Positions 6,365-17,064 of a stretch of 64,000 bases of DNA are shown here, in pieces. Source of the DNA: Niveibacterium umoris (GTDB lineage Bacteria; Pseudomonadota; Gammaproteobacteria; Burkholderiales; Rhodocyclaceae); assembly GCF_014197015.1 (NCBI RefSeq), contig NZ_JACIET010000002.1:1-64000 (forward strand). The letters run 5' to 3'. A model generated the notes under the pieces. The model was given only the letters and a program-made list of their open reading frames with translations. It had not been told where the DNA came from and made no database searches. Position numbers and translations under genes: made by a program. Each line of letters begins with the position of its first letter. The first letter of the stretch is position 1.

Positions 6365-7356
6365 CCCCGGCTCCCTTTCTGGAGCACCTCGAACGCAAAG
6401 CTCGCGAGCGGCGCCATCAGCTTTGGATCGACCAGGGGATGCGGCTCGGAATCGCAGGACTTGCGGTAGCCGCTCGGGCTGATGCCGACGCGCTTGCGAA
6501 ACACCCGCGAGAAGTACAGCTGATCTTCGTAGCCGACAATTTCCGACACCCGCGACACCGGCGTGCGGGTGCTCTGCAAGAGATGCTTGGCGAGCAGCAC
6601 GCGTTGGTCTTCACGCCAGCGCACGATGTTCATGCCCATCTGTTCGCGGAACAGGTGCGCCAGGCGCGACGGCGAGAGGCAGACATGGCGCGCGATCGCA
6701 TCCAGGCCAAGATCGTCGGCGAGATTCTTCGCGATGAACTGGCACGCGCTCTGCACCCGGCTGTCGATCGGTTTGGGCAGGTTTTCGGGGCGTTCTTCGT
6801 AAGCGCGGATGAGCAGGCGTTCAAGCAGATTGATCGCCAGCTCTTCGGACGTGCGTCGTTCGCCGCGATGCGTGCGGTCGATCTGCAGGAACAGCTCGTC
6901 GAACTCGGCAATCAGTTCCGGCGAACCCAGCCGCAATCGCCCGACGCGCCGCGTCGGGTGCGGCCACTTGAGCCAGTTGGCCCAGTAGCCGCGCGGGCGA
7001 AAGTACACCCAGCGGTGGTACCAGTCAGGGCTGCCCGGTGCGCGCCCGTAAAAGTGCGGCGTTTCGGGCGAGAACAGCAGCAGGTCGCCGGTGCGGCAGA
7101 TGAAGGATTCATCACCGTCGACCACCTTGCCCTCGCCCTTCACCGTCATGTTGATGATGAAGCCCTTCATGCCATTGGGCCGGTCGATGAAGAAGTCGAG
7201 CGGTCCGTTCTCGATGATCGGGGTCACCCCGGCCACAAGGTAGAGATTGAACGAATACCCGGGCAGCAGCGGGTTGAGCTGCTTGCCCCCGTGGTCGCCA
7301 AAGTTCGGCGTGGGATCTCCCGAGACCGAACTGTGCGACGGTATCGTTTCACGCAT
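6361..7356 (-). CDS. araC: Arabinose operon regulator AraC
   Basis: A 331-residue protein, somewhat longer than E. coli AraC (292) because of extra residues at both ends. The N-terminal sugar-binding cupin begins [19 protein letters not shown], nearly the enteric sequence, and continues with [13 protein letters not shown] and [14 protein letters not shown]. The C-terminal pair of helix-turn-helix motifs includes [15 protein letters not shown] and [14 protein letters not shown]. The whole length resembles true AraC rather than a generic family member. It follows gguB by nine bases, so it is made with the transporter it probably controls. It should act on the 11,259-11,902 divergent promoter region. 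Confidence 0.95.
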   Translation of the reverse strand: MRETIPSHSSVSGDPTPNFGDHGGKQLNPLLPGYSFNLYLVAGVTPIIENGPLDFFIDRPNGMKGFIINMTVKGEGKVVDGDESFICRTGDLLLFSPETPHFYGRAPGSPDWYHRWVYFRPRGYWANWLKWPHPTRRVGRLRLGSPELIAEFDELFLQIDRTHRGERRTSEELAINLLERLLIRAYEERPENLPKPIDSRVQSACQFIAKNLADDLGLDAIARHVCLSPSRLAHLFREQMGMNIVRWREDQRVLLAKHLLQSTRTPVSRVSEIVGYEDQLYFSRVFRKRVGISPSGYRKSCDSEPHPLVDPKLMAPLASFAFEVLQKGSRG

Positions 7357-7365
7357 GCGGAACGC

Positions 7366-8562
7366 TCACTTCTTCTTGTTGTACACGTCGACAAAGACTG
7401 CGGCGACCAGCACCAGGCCCTTGATCACCTGCTGGTAGTCGATGCCGATGCCGAGGATCGACATGCCGTTGTTCATCACGCCCATGATGAAGGCGCCGAT
7501 CACCGCCCCCATCACCTTGCCGACACCGCCCGACGCCGATGCGCCACCGATGAAGCAGGCCGCAATCACGTCGAGCTCGAAACCGAGCCCCGCCTTCGGC
7601 GTTGCGGTGTTCAGGCGCGCCGCAAACACCAGTCCGGCGAGTGCCGCGAGCCCCCCCATGTTAACGAAGGTGAGGAAGGACAGCCGTTCGGTCTTGATGC
7701 CCGAAAGCCGCGCCGCCTTCTCGTTGCCACCCAGCGCGTAGATGCGGCGCCCGATCGTCGTGCGCTTGGTGACAAAGTCGAACAGCAGCGTCAGCGCCAG
7801 CATGATCACCAGTACATTCGGCAGCCCCTTGTACGACGAGAGCAGATAGGTGAAGTAGAGGATCGCCGCTGCGAACACCGTCGTCTTGCCGATGAAGAGG
7901 CCGAAGGGCTCCACCGTCGCGCCGTAGCGGGTCTTGTTGGCGCGCGCGCGCCAGCCGCTGTAGAACAGTGCAGCGGCCCCGGCGACACCGAGCGCCATCG
8001 AGGTCACGCGCAATGACTCGGCGCCGAAAGGATCGGGAATGAAGCCGGAACTGAGCAGCTGGAACTGCCCCGGGAAGGGGCCGACCGACTGACCGGCGAG
8101 CAGCGCCAGCGCCAGCCCCTTGAACACCAGCATGCCGCCCAACGTGACGATGAAGGCCGGAATCTTGTGGAAGGCTACCAGGTAGCCTTGCAGGCCACCG
8201 ATCACCGCGCCGACGGCGAGGCATACAAAGGCGGCCGGCAGGTAATGCCAGTGAAAGTTCACCATCAGCACTGCCGCGAGCGCACCGACAAACCCTGCGA
8301 CCGAACCCACCGAGAGGTCGATGTGCCCGGCCACAATCACCAGCAGCATGCCGAGCGCCATGATCACGATGTAGCTGTTCTGCAGCACCAGGTTCGTGAT
8401 GTTCAGCGGTTCAAGCAGCGTGCCTTCCGTCATGTACTGGAAGAACAGCATGATCACGGCGAGCGAGAACAGCATGCCGTAGTCGCGCAGGTTGCTCTTC
8501 ACGAAGTCGAGCAGGGATTTGCCCCGGCTGGGGGCTGCCGCTGTGTCCATTATCGTTTCCAT
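7366..8562 (-). CDS. gguB: Multiple-sugar ABC transporter permease GguB
   Basis: A 398-residue inner-membrane permease with about ten hydrophobic segments. Characteristic signatures are IVAGHIDLSVGSVAGF, FIVTLGGMLVFKGLAL and YALGGNEKAARLSGI. Size and sequence fit the GguB/MmsB branch, which pairs with ChvE and GguA for L-arabinose, D-galactose, D-xylose and related sugars. ATG 8562 is chosen; another ATG four codons in is possible. It lies 18 bases after gguA. Confidence 0.92.
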   Translation of the reverse strand: METIMDTAAAPSRGKSLLDFVKSNLRDYGMLFSLAVIMLFFQYMTEGTLLEPLNITNLVLQNSYIVIMALGMLLVIVAGHIDLSVGSVAGFVGALAAVLMVNFHWHYLPAAFVCLAVGAVIGGLQGYLVAFHKIPAFIVTLGGMLVFKGLALALLAGQSVGPFPGQFQLLSSGFIPDPFGAESLRVTSMALGVAGAAALFYSGWRARANKTRYGATVEPFGLFIGKTTVFAAAILYFTYLLSSYKGLPNVLVIMLALTLLFDFVTKRTTIGRRIYALGGNEKAARLSGIKTERLSFLTFVNMGGLAALAGLVFAARLNTATPKAGLGFELDVIAACFIGGASASGGVGKVMGAVIGAFIMGVMNNGMSILGIGIDYQQVIKGLVLVAAVFVDVYNKKK

Positions 8563-8580
8563 ATCGTTTGCTTCCCGCCT

Positions 8581-10107
8581 TCAGTTTCCCGCCTTCACGA
8601 TCGCACGCATGATCTTTTCCTGGCTCGCCTCGGCTGCCGGCATTTCGGCAACGAAGGCACCTTCGTTCATGACATAGATGCGGTCGCTCATGCCCAGCAG
8701 TTCAGGCATCTCGGACGAGATCAGGATGATGCATTTACCCTCTGCGGCAAGCTGCGCCATCAGGCTGTAGATTTCGAATTTCGCGCCGACGTCGATGCCG
8801 CGCGTCGGCTCGTCGAGGATCAGCACCTCGGGGCTCGCGAACAGCCATTTCGACAGCACGACCTTCTGCTGATTGCCGCCGGACAGGTTGCCCACATGCT
8901 GGAACACGTCTGCGCTGCGGATGCGCATTTTCTTGCGGTACTCGGTGGCCACCGCGAATTCGCGCCCCTCGTCGATCACGCCGCGCGACGACACGCCGGG
9001 CAGGTGTGCCAGCGTGATGTTGTGGCGGATCTCGTTTTCCAGCACCAGGCCGTACCCCTTGCGGTCTTCAGTGACATAGGCGAGGCCGTTGCGGACCGCG
9101 CTCTGCACGCTGCCGACGTCGATCTCGGCGCCCTTCAGGAATGCCGAGCCCTTCACATGTCGGCCGTAGGAGCGGCCGAACAGGCTCATCGCGAATTCGG
9201 TACGCCCGGCCCCCATCAGGCCCGCAATACCGACAATCTCGCCGCGTCGAACGTTCAGGCTCACGCCACGTGTTGCCACGCGGTCGGTCAGCAAGGGGTG
9301 CATCACCGTCCAGTCCCGCACCTCGAACACCACGTCACCGATATCGGGCGTGCGGGCCGGGTAACGGTCGGCCATTTCGCGGCCCACCATATGGCGGATG
9401 ATCACATCCTCGCTGGCAGGGCCGGCGGAGCAATCGAGCGATGTCACGGTCGAACCGTCGCGCAGCACCGTGATCGTGTCGGCAACCCGCGCGATCTCGT
9501 TGAGCTTGTGCGAAATCAGGATGCTGGTAATGCCCTGCGCGCGAAATTCCAGCAGCAAGTCGAGCAGCGCCTGGCTGTCGTTCTCGTTCAGGCTTGCCGT
9601 GGGTTCGTCGAGGATCAGCAGCCGCACCCGCTTCGACAGCGCTTTGGCGATCTCGACCAGTTGCTGTTTGCCGACACCCAGATCGCCGACCGGCGTATCC
9701 GGCGACTCCGAGAGCCCGACCTTGGCCAGCAGTTCCACCGTGCGACGGTGCGTCTGCGCTTCGTCGATCACGCCGTGCCGCGTCTGTTCGTTGCCGAGGA
9801 AGATGTTCTCGGCGATCGACAGCAGCGGCACCAGCGCCAGTTCCTGGTGAATGATGATGATGCCTTGCGCTTCGCTGTCGGCGATCGATTCGAAGCGCTG
9901 CTCGCGGCCCTCAAAGCGGATGTCGCCCTCGTAACTGCCATACGGATACACACCGCTGAGCACTTTCATCAGCGTCGACTTGCCGGCACCGTTCTCGCCC
10001 ACGATCGCGTGGATTTCACCGGCACGCACGGCAAGGTTCACGTCCTTGAGCGCGACCACGCCGGTGAAGCGTTTGGTGATACCGCGCATTTCCAGGATCG
10101 AATCCAC
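8581..10107 (-). CDS. gguA: Multiple-sugar ABC transporter ATPase GguA
   Basis: A 508-residue protein with two ABC domains in tandem, typical of monosaccharide importers. The first domain has Walker [11 protein letters not shown] (about residues 37-46), signature [13 protein letters not shown] and Walker [12 protein letters not shown]. The second has the degenerate Walker [10 protein letters not shown], signature LSGGNQQKV and Walker [13 protein letters not shown]. It starts at GTG 10107, 86 bases after chvE, and drives the GguB permease. Confidence 0.94.
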   Translation of the reverse strand: MDSILEMRGITKRFTGVVALKDVNLAVRAGEIHAIVGENGAGKSTLMKVLSGVYPYGSYEGDIRFEGREQRFESIADSEAQGIIIIHQELALVPLLSIAENIFLGNEQTRHGVIDEAQTHRRTVELLAKVGLSESPDTPVGDLGVGKQQLVEIAKALSKRVRLLILDEPTASLNENDSQALLDLLLEFRAQGITSILISHKLNEIARVADTITVLRDGSTVTSLDCSAGPASEDVIIRHMVGREMADRYPARTPDIGDVVFEVRDWTVMHPLLTDRVATRGVSLNVRRGEIVGIAGLMGAGRTEFAMSLFGRSYGRHVKGSAFLKGAEIDVGSVQSAVRNGLAYVTEDRKGYGLVLENEIRHNITLAHLPGVSSRGVIDEGREFAVATEYRKKMRIRSADVFQHVGNLSGGNQQKVVLSKWLFASPEVLILDEPTRGIDVGAKFEIYSLMAQLAAEGKCIILISSEMPELLGMSDRIYVMNEGAFVAEMPAAEASQEKIMRAIVKAGN

Positions 10108-10193
10108 TCTGCCCCTCCACTGCTACCCGCCGCCGGACGCACCGCACGGCGGGCATTACACGCTGCGGGGCGCGTGTCCGCCCCGCGCCCTGC

Positions 10194-11258
10194 TTACTTC
10201 AGCTGGTCTTCGGTGTAGTAGCCGCTGCCAACCAGAATCTGCTTCCAGTTGCTCTTGTCGACCGCCACCGGCTTGAGCAGGTAGGACGGCACCACCTTCA
10301 CCCCGTTGTTGTAGGTCTTGGTGTCGTTGATGGTCGGCTGCTTGCCGCTGAGCACCGCGTCCACCATGTCGGCGGTGACCTTGGCGAGCTCGCGCGTGTC
10401 CTTGAACACGGTGGAGTACTGCTCGCCACGCAGGATCGACTTCATCGACGGAATCTCCGCATCCTGACCGCTCACATAGGGCCAGGGCTGCCCTGCCGTG
10501 CCGTAACCAACACCCTTCAGCGACGAGAGGATGCCGATCGACAACCCGTCATACGGCGACAGCACGGCGTGCACCTTCTCCTTCGTGTAGAAGGCCGAAA
10601 GCAGGTTGTCCATGCGCGCCTGCGCCACGGCGCCGTCCCAGCGCAACGTCGAGACCTTGTCCATGCCCATCTGCTTGCTGCGTACGACCAGCTTGCCGCT
10701 CTTGATGTACGGGTCGAGCACCGACATCGCGCCGTTGTAGAAGAAGAACGCGTTGTTGTCGTCCGGCGAGCCGCCGAAGAGTTCGATGTTGAACGGCCCC
10801 TTGCCCTGCTTCAAACCCAGCGCACCTTCGATGGAGCTGGCCTGGATCACGCCGACCTGGAAGTTGTCGAAGGTCGCGTAGTAGTCGACGTTCTTCGAGT
10901 TGCGGATCAGGCGGTCGTAAGCGATGACCTTGATGCCCTTGTCGGCCGCCTTCTGCAGCGCGTCGGACAGCGTGGTGCCGTCGATTGCCGCGATCACCAG
11001 CACCTTCACGCCCTTGGTGATCATGTTCTCGATCTGGGCGAGCTGGTTCGGGATGTCGTCTTCCGCGTACTGCAGGTCGGTGCGATAGCCCCGGCCCTTG
11101 AAGATCTTGACCATGCTGTCGCCGTCCGAAATCCAGCGCGATGACGACTTGGTCGGCATCGAAATACCGACCAGCCCCTTGTCGGCGGCATTCGCTACGG
11201 GCAAGCAGGCGGCAGCAGCGAGTACCAGCGCAGTCGCCAAGGCAGTTCTACGTTTCAT
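10194..11258 (-). CDS. chvE: Periplasmic multiple-sugar binding protein ChvE
   Basis: A 354-residue protein, the exact size of Agrobacterium ChvE. Residues 1-24 (ending LPVANA) are a signal peptide. The mature protein has the ChvE/xylose-binding signatures [39 protein letters not shown] and [11 protein letters not shown]. It should capture L-arabinose, D-galactose or similar aldoses and hand them to GguAB. It is the first gene of the leftward unit and diverges from araB across a long promoter region. ATG 11258 is preferred over in-frame codons upstream because it begins the signal peptide. Confidence 0.94.
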   Translation of the reverse strand: MKRRTALATALVLAAAACLPVANAADKGLVGISMPTKSSSRWISDGDSMVKIFKGRGYRTDLQYAEDDIPNQLAQIENMITKGVKVLVIAAIDGTTLSDALQKAADKGIKVIAYDRLIRNSKNVDYYATFDNFQVGVIQASSIEGALGLKQGKGPFNIELFGGSPDDNNAFFFYNGAMSVLDPYIKSGKLVVRSKQMGMDKVSTLRWDGAVAQARMDNLLSAFYTKEKVHAVLSPYDGLSIGILSSLKGVGYGTAGQPWPYVSGQDAEIPSMKSILRGEQYSTVFKDTRELAKVTADMVDAVLSGKQPTINDTKTYNNGVKVVPSYLLKPVAVDKSNWKQILVGSGYYTEDQLK

Positions 11259-11902
11259 CTTTTCGTCTCCTGACTTCGTTTCTGTACGAAGCGGGCCCGG
11301 GCACGTTGTGCCGCAAGCCCACCCCCGTTTATCGGCCGCCAAGCAGGCTGACCACCCTCCCCGAAACCACTACCGCTTGGGCAGTGACTCTCTCCACATC
11401 GGGCCCGACCAATCGTCCATATCGGCGTGCCCCACCTTCCACACAAAAGTCCATATTCAGCTGCAAGCGGCATCAGAAACGCCGCCGGGTCAGCCCCGCA
11501 ACAGCCCGATGAGCGCGCCGGCCTCTGCGAGAACCTCGCCTTGACGGCTCGGAACAGCGCCCCCTGCGCACGCCGCAAACCCACTCCAGCCTTGAATTTG
11601 CGTCGCATCCGGCACGGCGGAAGCCCCCGACCGGTGGGCGCCGAGAGTGCGGAACGGATCATAAGTCCCGGTCATCGCCCCATAAAAGGCTCTGCAAGCC
11701 CAAACCGGCGGACTCAGCAGCTTTATCCATATCTACGACAGAACTCAGTCAGGCCGTCCATTTACTGCGGCGCAACAAAGTGGGCGACAGCCGAAAAGTG
11801 CATGAAGCCAGCCGCCCCCTCCTGACACCCCATGAATTCGAACTCCTAAGGTTCGCCACATCGATGGCATCAACGCGATGCCGCTGTCTGGAGATTCGAT
11901 TC
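11259..11902. promoter_or_regulatory. Divergent chvE / araB control region
   Basis: These 644 bases without a credible gene must hold the promoters of both ara units. Three TCCATAT words occur, at 11416-11422, 11450-11456 and 11726-11732, reminiscent of the TCCATA part of enteric AraC half-sites. No convincing -10/-35 pair was identified by eye. The long spacing would allow AraC-mediated looping, as in E. coli. Confidence 0.6.
11715..11731 (+). promoter_or_regulatory. Putative AraC half-site upstream of araB
   Basis: The sequence reads CAGC-N7-TCCATA and differs from the E. coli araI1 form TAGC-N7-TCCATA at one fixed position. It points toward araB. A matching second half-site 21 bases downstream is not evident. 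Confidence 0.4.
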
Positions 11903-13588
11903 GTGCAAGCAAGCCCTTCAAGCGCCATCGCGATTGGCCTGGATTTCGGCAGTGACTCAGTGCGTGCGCTGGCGGTGCGCTGCGGCGACGGCGCTGAGCT
12001 GGCCACCCATGTCGCCTGGTATCCACGCTGGAAGCGCGGCGAGTTCTGCGACCCGGTGCGCAACCAGTTCCGCCACCACCCGCTTGATTACATGGAGTCG
12101 ATGCAGGCAGCGGTGCGCGAAGTTGTCGCCCAACTCAGCGCCGAGCAACGCGCCGCGGTGGTCGGTATCGGTGTGGATTCCACCGGCTCGACGCCGGCGC
12201 CGGTGGACGCAGCCGGCCATGTGCTGGCGCTGCATCCGGACTTCGCCGACAACCCGAATGCGATGTTCGTGCTGTGGAAGGACCACACCGCGATCGCAGA
12301 GGCCGAAGCGATCAACGCGCTGGCGCGCAGCGGTCAGTTCCGTGACTACACCCGCTACATTGGCGGTGTGTATTCCTCTGAATGGTTCTGGGCCAAGATC
12401 CTTCATGTCACCGCGGCGGACGAGCGCGTGCGCCGCGCGGCGGTGAGCTGGGTCGAACTCGCCGACTGGGTGCCTGCCCTGCTCTCTGGCACCACCCGTC
12501 CGCAGGACATTCGCCGTGGCCGCTGCGCCGCCGGCCACAAGAGCCTTTGGCACCCGGAATGGGGTGGCCTGCCCGAACGCGGTTTCATCGAAGCGCTCGA
12601 TCGGAAACTCTTCGAAACGCTGCAGTACCCGATGTTTGCCGACACCTGGACGGCGGAACGCCCGGTCGGCCGCATCACCCCGGAGTGGGCCGAGAAGCTC
12701 AACCTGCCCGATACGGTGATCATCTCGGGCGGCGCCTTCGACTGCCACATGGGCGCGGTCGGTGGCGGCGCCGGCCCGCACACGCTGGTCAAGGTGATCG
12801 GCACCTCTACCTGCGACATCCTGATGGCGGACGCCGCCACGATTGGCGAGCGCGCCATCGCCGGCATCTGCGGCCAGGTCGATGGCAGCGTGCTGCCCGG
12901 CAAGGTCGGCCTCGAAGCCGGCCAGTCCGCCTTTGGTGACATCTACGCCTGGTACGCGCGCCTGCTCGGCTGGCCGCTCGAATTCGCTGCCAAACACAAC
13001 CCGTCGCTCGCCGGCCCGCTGGCCGACGCGCAGGCGCAGTTGATCCCGGCGCTCGCCGAAGCTTGGGCCGCCTCGCAGGATCTGGATCACCTGCCGGTGG
13101 TGCTGGACTGGTTCAACGGCCGCCGCACGCCCTTCGCGAATCAACGCCTCAAGGGCGTCATCACCGACATCAACCTCGGCACCGATGCGCCCGCGTTGTT
13201 CGGCGGCCTCATCGCCTCAACAGCCTTCGGCGCCCGCGCGATCATGGAATGCTTCATCGACCAGAACGTCGCAGTGAACAGCGTGCTCGCAATGGGCGGT
13301 ATCGCGCGCAAGGCGCCGACGGTGATGCAGGTCTGCGCCGATGTGATGCAGCGTCCGATCGACGTGGTTGCGTCGGATCAATGCTGTGCGCTGGGCGCCG
13401 CAATCTTCGCGGCCGTCGCAGCCGGCACCTACGGTACGGTGGAAGCCGCACAGCAGAAGATGGCCAGCCGCATCGAACGCACCTTCACGCCCGATGCAGC
13501 ACGCACCGGCAAGTTCGACGCGCTGTACCAGCGCTACCTCGAATGGGCCAAGGTCGGCGAACCGCTCTTCGCGGCGGAGATCCACTGA
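11903..13588 (+). CDS. araB: L-ribulokinase AraB
   Basis: A 561-residue FGGY-family kinase that phosphorylates L-ribulose with ATP. It follows E. coli AraB closely: [17 protein letters not shown] near the start, [44 protein letters not shown] and [20 protein letters not shown] 11903 is chosen because GGAG at 11890-11893 is well placed and the protein then starts where E. coli AraB does; an open frame upstream shows no homology. Its TGA overlaps the araD ATG by one base, so translation is coupled. Confidence 0.96.
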   Translation: MQASPSSAIAIGLDFGSDSVRALAVRCGDGAELATHVAWYPRWKRGEFCDPVRNQFRHHPLDYMESMQAAVREVVAQLSAEQRAAVVGIGVDSTGSTPAPVDAAGHVLALHPDFADNPNAMFVLWKDHTAIAEAEAINALARSGQFRDYTRYIGGVYSSEWFWAKILHVTAADERVRRAAVSWVELADWVPALLSGTTRPQDIRRGRCAAGHKSLWHPEWGGLPERGFIEALDRKLFETLQYPMFADTWTAERPVGRITPEWAEKLNLPDTVIISGGAFDCHMGAVGGGAGPHTLVKVIGTSTCDILMADAATIGERAIAGICGQVDGSVLPGKVGLEAGQSAFGDIYAWYARLLGWPLEFAAKHNPSLAGPLADAQAQLIPALAEAWAASQDLDHLPVVLDWFNGRRTPFANQRLKGVITDINLGTDAPALFGGLIASTAFGARAIMECFIDQNVAVNSVLAMGGIARKAPTVMQVCADVMQRPIDVVASDQCCALGAAIFAAVAAGTYGTVEAAQQKMASRIERTFTPDAARTGKFDALYQRYLEWAKVGEPLFAAEIH

Positions 13589-14286
13589 TGTCGAGCCTCG
13601 CCCTCCGCGAAGCGGTACTCGAAGCCAACCTCGCCCTGCCCCGCCACGGCCTGGTCACCTTCACCTGGGGCAACGTCAGCGGCGTCGATCGCGAGCGCGG
13701 CCTGGTTGCGATCAAGCCCTCCGGCGTGGCCTATGAGCACATGACCGCTCGCGACATCGTGGTGCTGAGCTTGAATGGCGAGAAGGTTGAAGGCGAGCTG
13801 CGCCCGTCGTCCGATACGCCGACGCACCTGGCCTTGTACCGGCGTTACCCGGAGATCGGCGGCATCGTGCATACGCACTCCACGCATGCCACCGCATGGG
13901 CGCAGGCGCACAAGCCGATACCGGCCTTTGGCACGACGCACGCCGACTACTTTCACGGCGAGATCCCCTGCACGCGGCCGCTCAGCAACGCCGAGGTCGA
14001 GAGCGAGTACGAGCTGAACACCGGCAGCGTGATCATCGAGACGCTGGGCGAACGCAGCCCGCTCGCGATGCCCGGCATCCTCGTTTCCGAACACGCGCCC
14101 TTCGCCTGGGGCAAGTCGGCGGAAGACGCGGTGCATAACGCCGTCGTCCTCGAAGAGGTCGCGCGCATGGCGCTGCTGACGCTCTCACTGAATCCACGGC
14201 AGGGGCCGATCGCCGACTACCTGCTCGACAAACACTACCTGCGCAAGCACGGCGCCAAGGCCTACTACGGCCAGGGCCGGGGCTGA
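13588..14286 (+). CDS. araD: L-ribulose-5-phosphate 4-epimerase AraD
   Basis: A 232-residue class II aldolase/epimerase that converts L-ribulose 5-phosphate to D-xylulose 5-phosphate. Visible signatures are [30 protein letters not shown] and the zinc-binding [14 protein letters not shown] with a later [11 protein letters not shown]. Length matches E. coli AraD (231). It sits between araB and araA, an order different from the enteric araBAD. Confidence 0.96.
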   Translation: MSSLALREAVLEANLALPRHGLVTFTWGNVSGVDRERGLVAIKPSGVAYEHMTARDIVVLSLNGEKVEGELRPSSDTPTHLALYRRYPEIGGIVHTHSTHATAWAQAHKPIPAFGTTHADYFHGEIPCTRPLSNAEVESEYELNTGSVIIETLGERSPLAMPGILVSEHAPFAWGKSAEDAVHNAVVLEEVARMALLTLSLNPRQGPIADYLLDKHYLRKHGAKAYYGQGRG

Positions 14287-14316
14287 CGCACGCATCCATC
14301 CAAGGAAGGACATACC

Positions 14317-15819
14317 GTGGAACGCTACAAACAACTCGAAGTCTGGTTCGTCGTCGGCAGCCAGTTCCTGTACGGCCCGAAGACGCTGCAACAGGTTTCG
14401 GACAACGCCACGAAGCTGGTCGCCGGCCTCAACGCCGAAGCCGGCCTGCCGCTCAAACTCGTGCTCAAGCCCACCGTGAAGAGCGCGGAAGAAATCCTCG
14501 CCGTCTGCCGTGAAGCGAACAACGCGCCGGACTGCGTCGGCCTGATCACCTGGATGCACACCTTCTCGCCGGCCAAGATGTGGATCGCCGGCCTTCAGGC
14601 GCTCAACAAGCCGTGGATGCAGTTCCACACGCAATTCAACGCATCGGTGCCCTGGGCGACGATGGACATGAACTTCATGAACCTGAACCAGACCGCGCAC
14701 GGCGGCCGCGAGTTCGGCTTCATCGGCGCGCGCATGCGCAAGAGCTACGAGGTGGTGGTCGGCCACTGGCAAGACCCTGCCGCGCAGGCCAAGCTGGGCC
14801 GCTGGATCCGCGTCGCCGCTGCGGTGCACGACATGCGCCAACTCAAGGTGGCGCGCTTCGGCGACAACATGCGCGACGTGGCGGTCACCGAAGGCGACAA
14901 GGTCGAGGCGCAGATCAAGTTCGGCTATGCGGTCGACGGATACGGCATGGGCGACCTGGTGAAAGACATCGAGGCGGTCGAAGACAGCGCCCTGAAAGCG
15001 CTGGTCGATGAATACGAAACGCGCTACACGCTGGCCGACAGCGTGCGCGCAGGCGGCGAGAAACGCGCCAACCTGCTCGAAGCCGCGCGCATCGAGCTGG
15101 GCATCAAGAACTTCCTCGAACGCGGCAAATTCGGCGCCTTCACCACCACCTTCGAGAACCTGCACGGCCTCGTGCAGCTGCCGGGCCTCGCAGTACAGCG
15201 CCTGATGCAGCAGGGCTACGGCTTCGGCGCCGAAGGCGACTGGAAGACCTCCGCGCTGTTGCACACGCTGAAGTTCATGAGCGAAGGCCTGCCCGGCGGC
15301 GCCTCGTTCATGGAGGACTACACCTACGACTTCGCGATGTCAGGCGACCTCGTCGTCGGCTCGCACATGCTGGAGGTCTGCCCCTCGATCGCGGGCGACA
15401 TGAAGCCAAAGCTCGACGTGCTGCCGCTGTCGATCGGCAAGAAGGATGACCCGGCGCGCCTCATTTTCAACGCCAAGGCCGGCCCGGCGGTGAACGCGAG
15501 CCTGATCGACATGGGCAACCGCTTCCGCCTGATCGTCAGCGAACTCGACGTCATCGATCCGCCACACGATCTGCCCAAGCTGCCCACCGCGCGTGCGGTG
15601 TGGAAGGCACTGCCGAGCCTCGCGGTGTCGGCTGAAGCCTGGATCCACGCGGGCGGCGCGCACCACGCCGTGTTCACGCAAGCGCTGGATGCCGACACGC
15701 TGCGCATCTTCGCTGACATGCTCGACATCGAGTTCCTGCAGATCGGCCGCGACACCCGCATCGACGCCTTCCGTAACGAAATTCGGTGGAACGAGCTGGC
15801 CTATGCTTTAAAGCACTAA
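14317..15819 (+). CDS. araA: L-arabinose isomerase AraA
   Basis: A 500-residue enzyme, the same length as E. coli AraA, converting L-arabinose to L-ribulose with Mn2+. The four metal and catalytic positions are all present at the expected numbers: Glu306 (AEGDWKT), Glu333 (FMEDYTYDF), His350 ([10 protein letters not shown]) and His450 (AGGAHHAVF). Translation starts at GTG 14317, preceded by AAGGAAGGA. It completes the three-enzyme arabinose route and is followed by the ytf transporter genes. Confidence 0.96.
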   Translation: MERYKQLEVWFVVGSQFLYGPKTLQQVSDNATKLVAGLNAEAGLPLKLVLKPTVKSAEEILAVCREANNAPDCVGLITWMHTFSPAKMWIAGLQALNKPWMQFHTQFNASVPWATMDMNFMNLNQTAHGGREFGFIGARMRKSYEVVVGHWQDPAAQAKLGRWIRVAAAVHDMRQLKVARFGDNMRDVAVTEGDKVEAQIKFGYAVDGYGMGDLVKDIEAVEDSALKALVDEYETRYTLADSVRAGGEKRANLLEAARIELGIKNFLERGKFGAFTTTFENLHGLVQLPGLAVQRLMQQGYGFGAEGDWKTSALLHTLKFMSEGLPGGASFMEDYTYDFAMSGDLVVGSHMLEVCPSIAGDMKPKLDVLPLSIGKKDDPARLIFNAKAGPAVNASLIDMGNRFRLIVSELDVIDPPHDLPKLPTARAVWKALPSLAVSAEAWIHAGGAHHAVFTQALDADTLRIFADMLDIEFLQIGRDTRIDAFRNEIRWNELAYALKH

Positions 15820-15976
15820 GTCACCCGAAGATTGACTGGTTGAACGCCGCGTCCAGCGGCTGCGCATTTCATATCACACAAGGCGCCAAAGAGCGCCGCA
15901 AGACCGGAGCAGGAAACACAGGCACACGCGGTCGGAGCCCCGCCAAAAAGGCCCCAAACACCAAAGGAGACAGAAG

Positions 15977-16936
15977 ATGAGCATCAGCAGACGTTGTGTC
16001 CTCACGCTGGCGGGTGGCTTGCTGCTCGCAGCAACTGCCGGCGTACAGGCAGCGGACAAGAAGATCACGCTTGGTTTTGCACAGGTGGGGGCAGAAAGCG
16101 AGTGGCGCACCGCCAACACGCAGTCGATCAAGCAGTCGGCCAAGGAAGCCGGCATCACCCTCAAGTTCTCCGATGCACAGCAGAAACAGGAGAACCAGAT
16201 CAAGGCGATCCGTTCCTACATCGCGCAAAAGGTCGACGTGATCGCCTTCTCGCCGGTGGTGGAAAGCGGCTGGGAAACCGTGCTGCAGGAAGCCAAGGCC
16301 GCGAAGATCCCGGTGATCCTCACCGACCGCGCCGTCAGCGTGAAGGACGATTCGCTGTACGTCACCTTCATTGGCTCGGACTTTGTTGAAGAAGGCCGCC
16401 GCGCAGGCAAATGGCTGCTCGACAACTACAAGGGCCAGGGCGATGTGAACATCGTCGAGCTGCAAGGCACCGTTGGCTCTGCCCCGGCGATCGACCGCAA
16501 GAACGGCTTCGAAGAAGTGATCAAGGCCCAACCGCGCTTCAAGATCATCCGCTCGCAAACCGGCGACTTCACCCGCGCCAAGGGCAAGGAAGTGATGGAA
16601 GCCTTCCTCAAGGCCGAGGGCAAGAAGATCAACGTGCTCTACGCCCATAACGACGACATGGCGATCGGCGCGATCCAGGCCATCGAAGAAGCTGGCCTCA
16701 AGCCGGGCAAGGACATCATCATCATCTCGATCGACGCCGTGAAGGGCGCGTTCGAAGCGATGATTGCCGGCAAGCTCAACGTCACGGTTGAATGTAACCC
16801 GCAACTCGGCCCGCAGCTGATGGAAGCCGCAAAGGCCGTGGTTGCCGGCAAGCAATTGCCCAAGCGCATCGTGACGAAGGAAGGCGTGTTCCCGATGGAA
16901 GTCGCGGCCAAGGAATTCCCGAACCGCAAGTACTGA
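15977..16936 (+). CDS. ytfQ: Periplasmic sugar-binding protein YtfQ (galactofuranose / arabinose type)
   Basis: A 319-residue protein with signal peptide (residues 1-25, ending AGVQA) and the YtfQ signatures LGFAQVGAESEWR, DAQQKQENQIKAIRS, VVELQGTVGS-like IVELQGTVGSAPAIDRK, RSQTGDFTRAKGKEVME and YAHNDDMAIGAIQAIEEAG. E. coli YtfQ binds the furanose forms of galactose and arabinose. Its place right behind araBDA argues for L-arabinose here. GGAG lies seven bases before the ATG. Confidence 0.94.
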   Translation: MSISRRCVLTLAGGLLLAATAGVQAADKKITLGFAQVGAESEWRTANTQSIKQSAKEAGITLKFSDAQQKQENQIKAIRSYIAQKVDVIAFSPVVESGWETVLQEAKAAKIPVILTDRAVSVKDDSLYVTFIGSDFVEEGRRAGKWLLDNYKGQGDVNIVELQGTVGSAPAIDRKNGFEEVIKAQPRFKIIRSQTGDFTRAKGKEVMEAFLKAEGKKINVLYAHNDDMAIGAIQAIEEAGLKPGKDIIIISIDAVKGAFEAMIAGKLNVTVECNPQLGPQLMEAAKAVVAGKQLPKRIVTKEGVFPMEVAAKEFPNRKY

Positions 16937-17064
16937 GCCCCGCCTGATCGCACCGGGCTCGCCTGGTGCGAAGGCTGACGCGCAACCGGTTCCGCCGCGG
17001 GCTAAGCTCGCGGTAGTGGCCCGCCGGGGCCCCGCGACGGAATCCTTTCCAGCAAGGGACGGTC

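Noticed and set aside
6196-10218. Very long + strand open frames lie opposite the ara transporter genes.
   Set aside because: They are the antisense of well-supported genes in GC-rich DNA, with His- and Arg-rich composition and no homology.
11889-11906. The 16-mer GAGATTCGATTCGTGC before araB recurs near 34102.
   Set aside because: A 16-base match within 64 kb is near chance level, and the contexts are otherwise unrelated.
15415-15435. In AraA the stretch [11 protein letters not shown] differs from LDVQHLGIGGK of E. coli, which at first looked like loss of a metal-binding histidine.
   Set aside because: Counting residues shows the metal ligands are Glu306, Glu333, His350 and His450, and all four are present; the changed positions (369-370) are not ligands.
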